DNA of 64,000 nt from JACMLD01 sp047602295 (GTDB taxonomy: Bacteria; Bacteroidota; Bacteroidia; Chitinophagales; Chitinophagaceae): contig JASGHP010000001.1 in the NCBI GenBank assembly GCA_047602295.1, positions 1,178,001 through 1,242,000 of the forward strand, in the 5' to 3' direction. A program made the position numbers and the translations under genes. The stretch's first letter is position 1. Each line of letters begins with the position of its first letter. The notes under the pieces are model-generated. The model saw nothing but the letters and a program-made list of their open reading frames with translations, made no database searches and was not told the DNA's origin. Below, piece after piece: positions 1 to 7,256 of this stretch.

Positions 1-48
1 GACGACTACTAAAACAATATTGTTTTAAAACCCGGAATGACAATTGGG

Positions 49-483
49 TTAAAGTTGCTTCACAAATTTCTTATGGCTGTTTGCGAAACCCATGCGTTGA
101 TAAAACTGGTGCGTTTGCTCCCTTTTATTTTGTGCAGTTACTTCAAAAGACAAGCAATTAATTAGCTTTAATTTCTCTTCTACCGTATTTACCAATGCTT
201 TGCCTATAGACAGGCTGCGGTATGTTTCATCTACGTACAGTTCTTGTATTTCTGCTACTATGCCACAATGATGCAATAGTTTTTGTGTATGACAGCTAAT
301 AAAGCCTATTACTTTTTCTTCAGGCAATACGGCTACCAGGTAGATAAAATTTTTGTTGCAGATGTTTTCCAGATATATAGACGCAAATGCTGCAGCATCA
401 AAACTTGTTTCTTCTAAAAGGCTAATAAAATGCTGTACACTTTCTGCATCTTTTTCTGCTGCTGCTCTTATATAATATTGCAT
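49..483 (-). CDS. PhnO-like GNAT N-acetyltransferase
   Basis: A 144-residue single-domain GNAT acetyltransferase that would use acetyl-CoA. The overall pattern resembles E. coli PhnO, the aminoalkylphosphonate N-acetyltransferase, as I remember it. Visible similarities are length, an early LLEE..FD..AF segment, LLHH at 69-72, EIQELYV at 78-84, the pyrophosphate-binding turn R89-SLSIG-K, and FYQRMGF..SHKKF near the C-terminus. The RxxGxG motif is degenerate (RSLSIG). The ATG directly follows AAGGAG with no spacer, which is unusual for a ribosome site but acceptable in Bacteroidota. It is transcribed away from the SusC gene. The fold is certain; the aminophosphonate substrate is an inference from similarity, and other small amines are possible. 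Confidence 0.8.
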   Translation of the reverse strand: MQYYIRAAAEKDAESVQHFISLLEETSFDAAAFASIYLENICNKNFIYLVAVLPEEKVIGFISCHTQKLLHHCGIVAEIQELYVDETYRSLSIGKALVNTVEEKLKLINCLSFEVTAQNKREQTHQFYQRMGFANSHKKFVKQL

Positions 484-589
484 CTCCTTGGTAATAATAT
501 GTGCACAAGTTGGTGTAAAATGATCAAACGGTTACGCCAAAGTTAAGCGGCAATAAAGAAAAAGTTATGAAATCTGTAAAGCCTTACTG

Positions 590-623
590 TTATCATTTAC
601 TTAACATGAGCCTTCTAATGTTG
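590..623 (+). promoter_or_regulatory. 11-bp repeat promoter before SusC 1
   Basis: Two units, TTATCA at 590 and TTAACA at 601, lie 11 bp apart. TAATGTTG at 616-623, one mismatch from the Bacteroidota -7 box TAnnTTTG, starts 15 nt after the second unit. The same geometry recurs before five other transcripts in this window. Further TTA-units at 532, 543 and 565 keep an 11-bp register with each other but are out of phase with this pair. The predicted transcription start is near 629, a few bases before the ATG. Confidence 0.5.
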
Positions 624-637
624 CACAAAATTTAGAT

Positions 638-3600
638 ATGCTTATGCGAGTTCTTACCAAAACTTTACTGCTGGCGATGTTCCTGGTCGCTGCGGTTACA
701 ACTGCGTTCTCACAGGAAAGAGTAGTATCAGGTACTGTCAAAACCAAAGACGGTCTTGGTATATCCGGAGCTACTGTAAGATCATCAGGATCTAACAGGG
801 CAACCGTAACAGATACACTCGGCAATTTCAGGATTGGATTAACTGATGCCGACAAATCATTAAACATAAGTTCGGTTGGTTTTTTTGCAAAATCTTTTCC
901 GGTTACAAGTGCTACAGCTTTCAACTTCATTTTGCAAGATGATCCAAAGTCTTTAACCGAAGTGGTAGTAACTGCTTATGGTATAAAGAAAGAAGCAAAA
1001 AGGATTGGTTATACTGTGCAGGAAGTTAAAGGTGCTGATTTAACCAAAGCCCGTGACGCAAATCCCATCAATTCACTGGCAGGTAAAGTTGCTGGTTTAA
1101 CTGTTGGCGCCAGCTCAGAAATGTTGGGACGTCCGGAAATTGTTTTGCGTGGTAGCAAAGATTTATTATTTGTTGTGGATGGTATTCCGGTGAATACGGA
1201 TACCTGGAATATAGCTCCTGATGATATTGAAACTTATACCGTATTGAAAGGGCCTAACGCCGCAGCGCTGTATGGTTTTCGCGGACAGAATGGTGCTATT
1301 ATTATTACAACCAAAAGAGGCAGCAAGGATAAAAAAGGATGGCAGGTTGATGTAAATACCAGCACTGTATTTGAAACTGGTTTTTTGGCAGAACCTAAAA
1401 GTCAGGTAGAATATGGACGCGGTACAAACTTCCAGTACAGTTATGGAGATCAGTTGTACGACAATTCTCAAAGGTTGCCGGAATGGGGTCCGCGTTTTGA
1501 AGGACAACCCGTAAAACAATACAATAGTCCCTGGGATCCCGTAACACGTATAAGAACAGCTACACCATGGACAGCAAAGGGCGCAGATAATTTTCACAAG
1601 TTTATGCAAACCGGCCTTATCAATACCAATAATATTTCTCTTGCAACTGCTTCAGATCGTTCAGACATAAGAATCTCTTTGTCTAACATGAACCAGAAAG
1701 GACAGGCACCCAATACAAGATTGAATTCTTATTCATTGGCTGTGAATGCAGGTTATAACATTACACCGAAACTAAGAATAGAAGCAAGTGTAAACCTGAA
1801 CAAACAATACTCACCCAATATTCCCGATGTAAACTATGGTCCAAACTCTTACTTGTACATGTTTAAAGTGTATGGTTCTGCTGATTATGATATAGATGAT
1901 CTGAAAGATATTTACAAAGGACCGCAAGGCGTTCAGGATCTTATTCCTTATATGCAGGAGTATGGTCGTGAAAACAGCGCATGGTTCATTGCAAAAAAAT
2001 GGTTGCGCTCTCACGATAAATTAGACGTGAATGGATATTTGAAAGCAACGTATAAATTCAGCAATGCATTAAGCTTAAGCCTCCGTTCACAAATAACAAC
2101 CTGGAACCAGGTGAGAACAGAAAAAGTTCCTGCAGGCATTAACCTTAACACATATACGCCCTGGTATTACTTTGGCTGGTATGGAGACTATCGCGAAGAC
2201 CGTCGCAACCTGTTTGAGAATAACACAGACATGATATTGAATTTTGAGAAGAAAATTGGTAAATTCAATATTGCGGCATTGGCAGGTGGGGCAGAGCGTT
2301 CTTTTATGTATAATTCTTTGTACGGCACCACAAAGGCATTGGCTGTTCCTAACGTGTATGCGCTTACCAATTCGCAAACACCTTACTCATCATTCACTTG
2401 GGGTTCGAGAATGCAGGTGTATAGTGGATTTTATTCGTTTGATATCAGCTACGACAAATATCTTACTTTATCACACACAGGTAGGGTAGACAATCTTTCT
2501 ACATTGCCAACCGGGCGTCAGACATACTATTACCCTTCAGTTTCTTTAAGTTCTGTTCTTAGTGATTATATAGATTTTCCAAAAGCAATTTCATTTGTAA
2601 AAGTGCGTGGTTCATTTGCAGATGTAAAAGGGGGTTTAACACAGGCTACAGTACCTTCAGCATATACACAGGTTACCGGACTAAGTACCAATGGCGGATT
2701 GCTGGGGTATGGTACAGATTTGTTGAGTTCTTATGATGGACCTAGTTACACAAATCAGAATGCTTATGGTATAGCAAGTTATTATAACAATACACCATCA
2801 GTAAGTTATTCTACAAATATCGCTAACCCCAATATCAAACCTTTTGATGTTACTTCTTATGAAGGAGGTGTTGATGTGAAATTTCTTAAAAACAGGTTAG
2901 GCCTTGACGTTACCTATTTTAGCAGTACTAATGGACCGGGCATTGTGCAATTGCCTATAGGCGCATCAACAAGTTATTCAACCATCACGGAAAATGCAAT
3001 CACTACCACTAAGAAAGGATTTGAAATTGCACTTTCCGGATCTCCATTAAGAAGTGCAAGAGGTTTAAACTGGGAGGTGCTTGTAAATTATTCAACGTAC
3101 AAAGAAACATTAAAAGACATTTTTGAAAACGAAAAGTCAATCGTGTTGAATAATCATAGCTTTAAAAAGGGTGATCGCATGGATGCCATTTATATTCCCG
3201 GCTTTGTACGTGATGCAAGTGGCAGTATTATATACAGTGGTGGCCTTCCGCTTCGTCCATCTCCTTCAGATATTACCAATAATATTCTGGCTGGTTATGC
3301 GAATCCTGATTTTACGTTTGGCATCAATAATAAATTTTCCTACCGCGGCTGGAGTTTTAGTTTCCAGTTTGACGGTAGAATTGGTGGTAAAATTTACGAT
3401 GAAGTTTATCACGATGGTATGAATGGTGGTACCTCTATTGAAAGTGCTACAGGCGCATTGGGTGCAGCAAGATATGCAGAATGGCAAACAACCAGCCTTG
3501 GTACTGTGGCGCCAGCTAAAAAATATGTAGCACCAGGTAAGATGATTACATCTGGAACGCCACAATATGCAAATGGTCAGATTACAAACCTAAAAGACTT

Positions 3601-3946
3601 AACACTGGCGGATAATAATGTACCTGTAAATATGCAAACATTTGTTGTTTCCGGCCTTGCTCCCATCAATGAATACTGGATGACGGATCGTTCTTTCGCA
3701 AAACTGCGTGAAGTAACAATTGGTTATTCATTGCCAGCAAGCATGTTAAGCAAAAGCAAGTTTGTAAAAGGCGCAAGCATTTCTTTGGTAGGCAGAAACT
3801 TGTTATACTTCGCTAAAAGAAAAGACATGGACAATGATCAGTTTGCTTCAGGCTACAATGCTTCAGATCGTTCTCTTGGAAATGGTGGCTTGTTGCAAAG
3901 TATGACTGGCAGACGTTTAGGATTTAATATTAATGTAAGCTTCTAA
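638..3946 (+). CDS. SusC/RagA-family TonB-linked outer membrane protein
   Basis: A 1102-residue TonB-dependent outer membrane channel that works with the SusD lipoprotein encoded next. Order: signal peptide ending near AFSQ, a carboxypeptidase-regulatory-like domain (about 28-105, GxV.T.DG.GI.GATV), the SusC connector LTEVVVTAYG, a plug with DGIPVN and AALYGFRGQNGAIIITTKRG, then a barrel ending in a terminal Phe (NVSF). ATG 644 is an equally good start: 638 is followed at once by a second in-frame ATG and both leave an intact signal peptide. It is cotranscribed with 3966 (19-bp gap) and the unit ends at the terminator at 5575. The substrate cannot be read from the sequence; no glycan enzymes are adjacent, unlike a typical polysaccharide locus. 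Confidence 0.95.
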   Translation: MLMRVLTKTLLLAMFLVAAVTTAFSQERVVSGTVKTKDGLGISGATVRSSGSNRATVTDTLGNFRIGLTDADKSLNISSVGFFAKSFPVTSATAFNFILQDDPKSLTEVVVTAYGIKKEAKRIGYTVQEVKGADLTKARDANPINSLAGKVAGLTVGASSEMLGRPEIVLRGSKDLLFVVDGIPVNTDTWNIAPDDIETYTVLKGPNAAALYGFRGQNGAIIITTKRGSKDKKGWQVDVNTSTVFETGFLAEPKSQVEYGRGTNFQYSYGDQLYDNSQRLPEWGPRFEGQPVKQYNSPWDPVTRIRTATPWTAKGADNFHKFMQTGLINTNNISLATASDRSDIRISLSNMNQKGQAPNTRLNSYSLAVNAGYNITPKLRIEASVNLNKQYSPNIPDVNYGPNSYLYMFKVYGSADYDIDDLKDIYKGPQGVQDLIPYMQEYGRENSAWFIAKKWLRSHDKLDVNGYLKATYKFSNALSLSLRSQITTWNQVRTEKVPAGINLNTYTPWYYFGWYGDYREDRRNLFENNTDMILNFEKKIGKFNIAALAGGAERSFMYNSLYGTTKALAVPNVYALTNSQTPYSSFTWGSRMQVYSGFYSFDISYDKYLTLSHTGRVDNLSTLPTGRQTYYYPSVSLSSVLSDYIDFPKAISFVKVRGSFADVKGGLTQATVPSAYTQVTGLSTNGGLLGYGTDLLSSYDGPSYTNQNAYGIASYYNNTPSVSYSTNIANPNIKPFDVTSYEGGVDVKFLKNRLGLDVTYFSSTNGPGIVQLPIGASTSYSTITENAITTTKKGFEIALSGSPLRSARGLNWEVLVNYSTYKETLKDIFENEKSIVLNNHSFKKGDRMDAIYIPGFVRDASGSIIYSGGLPLRPSPSDITNNILAGYANPDFTFGINNKFSYRGWSFSFQFDGRIGGKIYDEVYHDGMNGGTSIESATGALGAARYAEWQTTSLGTVAPAKKYVAPGKMITSGTPQYANGQITNLKDLTLADNNVPVNMQTFVVSGLAPINEYWMTDRSFAKLREVTIGYSLPASMLSKSKFVKGASISLVGRNLLYFAKRKDMDNDQFASGYNASDRSLGNGGLLQSMTGRRLGFNINVSF

Positions 3947-3965
3947 TTATAAAACGTATTATTAT

Positions 3966-5546
3966 ATGAAACCTATTTTAAAAATCAATTTTGTTGCACT
4001 GTTATTGGCTGTGCTGGTGATCAGCAGTTGTCAAAAAGGTGATCTTCTTTCAAACCCCAATGTGGCGGCAGAGTCCAGCACAGTGCCAGCGTCTTCTATA
4101 CTTAATAATCTTACAGCAAACATAATGAGGGAAGAAGAGCCGGTGATATCAACAGTGTATCGTTATAACCAGAATATTGTTTCTAATTATTCTTATTACT
4201 TCGGCACCAACTCCTATAACTGGGCCAATACAAGTAATACCTATGATATGATTAAATATTGCACCAAGCTGGAAGAGCAGGCTAAAAAGCAATATGGAAA
4301 TACCACCAATATTTATTTTGCTATCAGCAAATTCTTCAGGGCCTATGCATTTATCTGGCTTACACAAAGGGTAGGAGATATACCAATGAGCCAGGCAGGA
4401 GATGTAAACAATCTTACGCCAGTATATGATAAGCAACATGATGTTTACAAATATTGCCTTGCGGCGCTGGATACTGCTAATACACTTATAGCAAACCTTA
4501 CAACCAGCTCAACACAAAATAACAGGGCTGATAACGGAGACATTTATGCGCTTTCTTATCTGCAATGGCGCAAAGTGATTAATACTTACAAACTGCGTGT
4601 GTTGATAAGCCTTAGCAAAAGAGCTGATGATAATGCGGATCTAAACATCAAAGCTCAATTCGCAGCCATTTTAGCGGATGCTACCAAGTATCCGATCATG
4701 ACTTCCAACAGCGATAACATGTCATACAAATACACAACTGTGACATTGTATCCTGTTAATAGATCTGGTAACGCACCCTATATAAATTGTGAAAACATCA
4801 GCCAGCTTTATTTTAATATTACTGCTGCATATCAGGATCCACGTGTATATGCTGTGTCTATACCTGCTGCTGCTCAATTGGCTGGAGGCAAAGCTGCAAG
4901 CGATTTTACTGCTTATATTGGTGAAGATAATGGCAAATCGCAGGGTCTTATGTCAAGTTTCTCTGCAGATGGTAAGTATTCTAATCTTAGTTATGCACGT
5001 TATGCTTCATCTCAATCAGGCGCCAATGCAGAACCCTATATCATTATTGGTTATCCTGAAATGTGTTTCAATATAGCAGAAGCCATTTACCGTGGCTGGT
5101 CAACCGGAACTGCATCTGACTGGTACAATAAAGGTATTGATGCTTCAATGAATGTGTATGGTTTAACGCAGGGTCAAACACTAACCATAAAAAGTGTAGA
5201 TGGTAATACAACGCTGGGCACAGCAACGGCTGATATTGCAACTTTCAAAGCAAATTCAAATGTTGCGTATAATGCAGCTAATGGTTTGACGCAAATTCTT
5301 ACACAGAAATATGTGGCAATGTTTATGAACTCTGGTTTTGAATCTTACTACAATTGGCGCAGAACGGGCATTCCTGCTTTCAGCCAGGGCGGAGATGGTA
5401 TTGGTACAGCTACTAAGCAAATACCACTTCGCTGGCAGTACCCTCAGGCAGAAATAAGCTATAACTCTTCTAACTATACAGCTGCTGTTGCTTCACAATA
5501 TGGAGGTACGGATGATATAATGGCGAAAATGTGGTTGATTAAATAG
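3966..5546 (+). CDS. SusD/RagB-family surface lipoprotein (SusD-like_2 type)
   Basis: A 526-residue lipoprotein partner of the preceding SusC channel, expected to form the lid over the pore and bind substrate at the cell surface. The lipobox VISSC puts the lipidated Cys at residue 22, followed by QKGD, which resembles the short charged lipoprotein export signal that sends Bacteroidota lipoproteins to the surface. The body has the alpha-helical TPR-like pattern of the SusD-like_2 subgroup (SKFFRAYAFIWLTQRVGDIP; a late NIAEAIYRGW; C-terminal YYNWRRTGIPAF). It lies 19 bp after susC and before a strong terminator, so the two form a bicistronic unit. Confidence 0.92.
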   Translation: MKPILKINFVALLLAVLVISSCQKGDLLSNPNVAAESSTVPASSILNNLTANIMREEEPVISTVYRYNQNIVSNYSYYFGTNSYNWANTSNTYDMIKYCTKLEEQAKKQYGNTTNIYFAISKFFRAYAFIWLTQRVGDIPMSQAGDVNNLTPVYDKQHDVYKYCLAALDTANTLIANLTTSSTQNNRADNGDIYALSYLQWRKVINTYKLRVLISLSKRADDNADLNIKAQFAAILADATKYPIMTSNSDNMSYKYTTVTLYPVNRSGNAPYINCENISQLYFNITAAYQDPRVYAVSIPAAAQLAGGKAASDFTAYIGEDNGKSQGLMSSFSADGKYSNLSYARYASSQSGANAEPYIIIGYPEMCFNIAEAIYRGWSTGTASDWYNKGIDASMNVYGLTQGQTLTIKSVDGNTTLGTATADIATFKANSNVAYNAANGLTQILTQKYVAMFMNSGFESYYNWRRTGIPAFSQGGDGIGTATKQIPLRWQYPQAEISYNSSNYTAAVASQYGGTDDIMAKMWLIK

Positions 5547-5574
5547 ATTAAGCAAATACAAAATTTTATTCTTG

Positions 5575-5615
5575 ATAAGCGGGAAACTGGTCGACCCTTC
5601 CCGCTTATTTTTTTA
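5575..5615 (+). terminator. Rho-independent terminator of SusC/SusD unit 1
   Basis: Perfect 11-bp stem ATAAGCGGGAA (5575-5585) with TTCCCGCTTAT (5598-5608), a 12-nt loop, then a run of seven T. It lies 29 bp after the susD stop codon. Confidence 0.9.
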
Positions 5616-5641
5616 TTAATAAGGATTGAAAAAATAGATGT

Positions 5642-6460
5642 ATGAAACAGATTTCTTTGATCATAACTTTTGTGTTCGTTGGGTTTTCTCTTTTTTCACA
5701 GGTAGCAGATAGCAGCAAACGAGAAGTGAAATTGCAAGGCGTTGTAAACTTTAGAGATATTGGCGGGTATGAAACAAAAGATGGTAGACATGTAAAATGG
5801 GGAAAGATTTATCGCTCAGCAGATCTTAGCCGCATTACTCCCGGTGGAATAGATACTTTGCAAAAATTGCGCATTACTTATATAGCAGACTTTCGTGGTC
5901 CTGCAGAAGTTAAGATAGCTCCGGATAAATATCCTTCCACTGCAACCAGGGTTTCATTGCCGGCTGGAAGCGAACATACAGGCGATAGCAACTACATGAA
6001 GAAAATGATGATAGCTGCAAAAGATTCCGGCCTGATTCCTTTTTATAGCGACATTACTTATTTGGGTGATCGCTACAAACCTTTGTTTGCAGAATTGCTG
6101 CAGGTAAGTCCCGATAGCGCTGTACTTTTTCATTGTACAGCAGGCAAAGACAGAACAGGCATTGCTGCAGCATTAATTCTATATGCATTGAATGTAGACG
6201 ACCAGAAAATAGTAGATGATTATCTAGCATCTGATTATTATAGGAAAAAAGAAACAGAACGCAGTATTAAAGGCATGATGGCCATGTATAAAATGGATGA
6301 ACCAACGGCCCGCAATTTAATGGGGGTAAAAGAAGATTATATAATGGCTACCTACAATGCTATTGTTGCCAGATACGGAACTGTTGACAGATATCTTGAA
6401 GAAGTAATGGGGCTTACACCAGAGAAGAGAACCTTGTTGCAAAAGAAATTTTTAGAATAG
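5642..6460 (+). CDS. Exported tyrosine/serine protein-phosphatase-like protein (Y_phosphatase3 family)
   Basis: A 272-residue protein with a signal peptide (about 1-20, ending LFSQ) and a dual-specificity-type phosphatase fold. Family marks are NFRDIGGY (36-43), the YRSADLSR segment, and the catalytic P-loop HCTAGKDRTG (164-173) with nucleophile Cys165 and phosphate-binding Arg171, all intact. Enzymes of this type remove phosphate from phosphotyrosine, phosphoinositides or other monoesters through a cysteinyl-phosphate intermediate. Export suggests action in the periplasm or outside, perhaps releasing phosphate from nutrients. It follows the SusCD terminator and may be cotranscribed with 6483 (22-bp gap). 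I saw no clear promoter in the short leader. Confidence 0.88.
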   Translation: MKQISLIITFVFVGFSLFSQVADSSKREVKLQGVVNFRDIGGYETKDGRHVKWGKIYRSADLSRITPGGIDTLQKLRITYIADFRGPAEVKIAPDKYPSTATRVSLPAGSEHTGDSNYMKKMMIAAKDSGLIPFYSDITYLGDRYKPLFAELLQVSPDSAVLFHCTAGKDRTGIAAALILYALNVDDQKIVDDYLASDYYRKKETERSIKGMMAMYKMDEPTARNLMGVKEDYIMATYNAIVARYGTVDRYLEEVMGLTPEKRTLLQKKFLE

Positions 6461-6482
6461 TTAGTCGTAAAGTTATTATGTC

Positions 6483-6995
6483 GTGATCATCGCAAGATTA
6501 AGTTGTTTTGTTGTAACTGTGGTTGGTTTTGTTTTGGTTCATGGCCAACAAACAACATTAAGTGCATATCCAACAACAAAGGGTTACCTGAGTGTAATAC
6601 ACCCGTTATTTACCATTGACAGGAATGGTACTCAATATAATTTTTCAGGCACTTATACTGTTGGTTTTCCTTGTGGTATTCAAATTTTAAAGAGTGATAA
6701 ACTGGGATTTACTTTTGAGTTAACGCCTTTTATAAAGTCCGATGGAAGCAATAGCAAGATGACTAACCTGCTTTTTCATCCTGGTATTATGTGTCGCTAT
6801 AAACACGGCTTCGGCATTACATACAGAATGGCTTTTGAAACATCAGGTCGTTATGGCTTTACTACCATCTTTGGAAAGACAATCATTAAAACAAAAGCAA
6901 ACAGTTATTTTATCGCTATCCCATTGCCTTTAAGATTTGGCAATAACCTGCCGCCCTCTGCAGGTTTGGGTATACAATTAGGAGTTGTTTTCTAA
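6483..6995 (+). CDS. Small exported protein, probably outer-membrane-associated
   Basis: A 170-residue protein I do not recognise. It starts at GTG 6483; the ATG at 6478 is out of frame and stops at once. A signal peptide (about 1-21, ending VHGQ) is followed by alternating hydrophobic/polar stretches rich in Gly and aromatics (GTYTVGFPCGIQIL, GLGIQLGVVF), as in small beta-barrel proteins. The final Phe is also typical of outer membrane barrels. The 22-bp gap to the upstream phosphatase suggests one transcript. No function is assigned. Confidence 0.6.
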   Translation: MIIARLSCFVVTVVGFVLVHGQQTTLSAYPTTKGYLSVIHPLFTIDRNGTQYNFSGTYTVGFPCGIQILKSDKLGFTFELTPFIKSDGSNSKMTNLLFHPGIMCRYKHGFGITYRMAFETSGRYGFTTIFGKTIIKTKANSYFIAIPLPLRFGNNLPPSAGLGIQLGVVF

Positions 6996-7033
6996 AAACA
7001 GAGAACATGAATGACAATCAATGAAGCCATTTA

Positions 7034-7089
7034 ATAACATTTGCATAAACATGCGGCAATAATCTGCTAATACACTGCCACTAGTTTTG
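7034..7089 (+). promoter_or_regulatory. 11-bp repeat promoter of the candidate small RNA
   Basis: Four units, ATAACA (7034), ATAAAC (7045), GCAATA (7056) and CTAATA (7067), are spaced exactly 11 bp apart. The consensus -7 box TAGTTTTG (7082-7089) starts 15 nt after the last unit. The units are weaker than those before 7257, but register and spacing are identical. No open reading frame follows; the transcript would run into the strong terminator at 7144. Confidence 0.5.
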
Positions 7090-7094
7090 CGCAG

Positions 7095-7172
7095 CATTAG
7101 TTAGGAAGTAATAATAACAGCATTAGATTTTTCTCAGCAGTACGGCCCCGGTTTTTACCGGGGCCTCTTTTT
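7095..7172 (+). ncRNA. Candidate ~78-nt small RNA under the same control as the TonB genes
   Basis: A promoter (7034-7089) is followed about 55 nt later by a strong intrinsic terminator with no ATG-initiated frame between them. The predicted transcript runs from about 7095 to 7172. A 9-nt direct repeat CAGCATTAG occurs at 7092-7100 and 7118-7126, and the second copy could serve as an exposed pairing region. The RNA is bounded downstream by the promoter of the 7257 TonB receptor. The 5' end is estimated from the -7 box. Alternatively the hairpin is only the distal terminator of 6483. Confidence 0.45.
7144..7172 (+). terminator. Strong Rho-independent terminator
   Basis: GC-rich stem GGCCCCGG (7144-7151) with CCGGGGCC (7158-7165) and a 6-nt loop, followed by TCTTTTT. 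This is the most GC-rich hairpin in the region. It lies 149 bp after the 6483 gene, which is far for that gene's own terminator. Confidence 0.9.
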
Positions 7173-7176
7173 GTTG

Positions 7177-7232
7177 GTAACAATTCCTTAATGTGCCGTT
7201 AACGAGCGGTTAACAACACGAAGATAGTTTTG
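7177..7232 (+). promoter_or_regulatory. Four-unit 11-bp repeat promoter before TonB receptor 7257
   Basis: Units GTAACA (7177), TTAATG (7188), TTAACG (7199) and TTAACA (7210) are in exact 11-bp register. The perfect -7 box TAGTTTTG (7225-7232) begins 15 nt after the last unit. This is the clearest copy of the array. No -33 TTTG element is present, as expected for a promoter that needs an activator bound just upstream. The spacing matches direct repeats used by PhoB/PhoP-type regulators. Confidence 0.6.
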
Positions 7233-7256
7233 CCACCTCTCTAAAAACTACTAATT

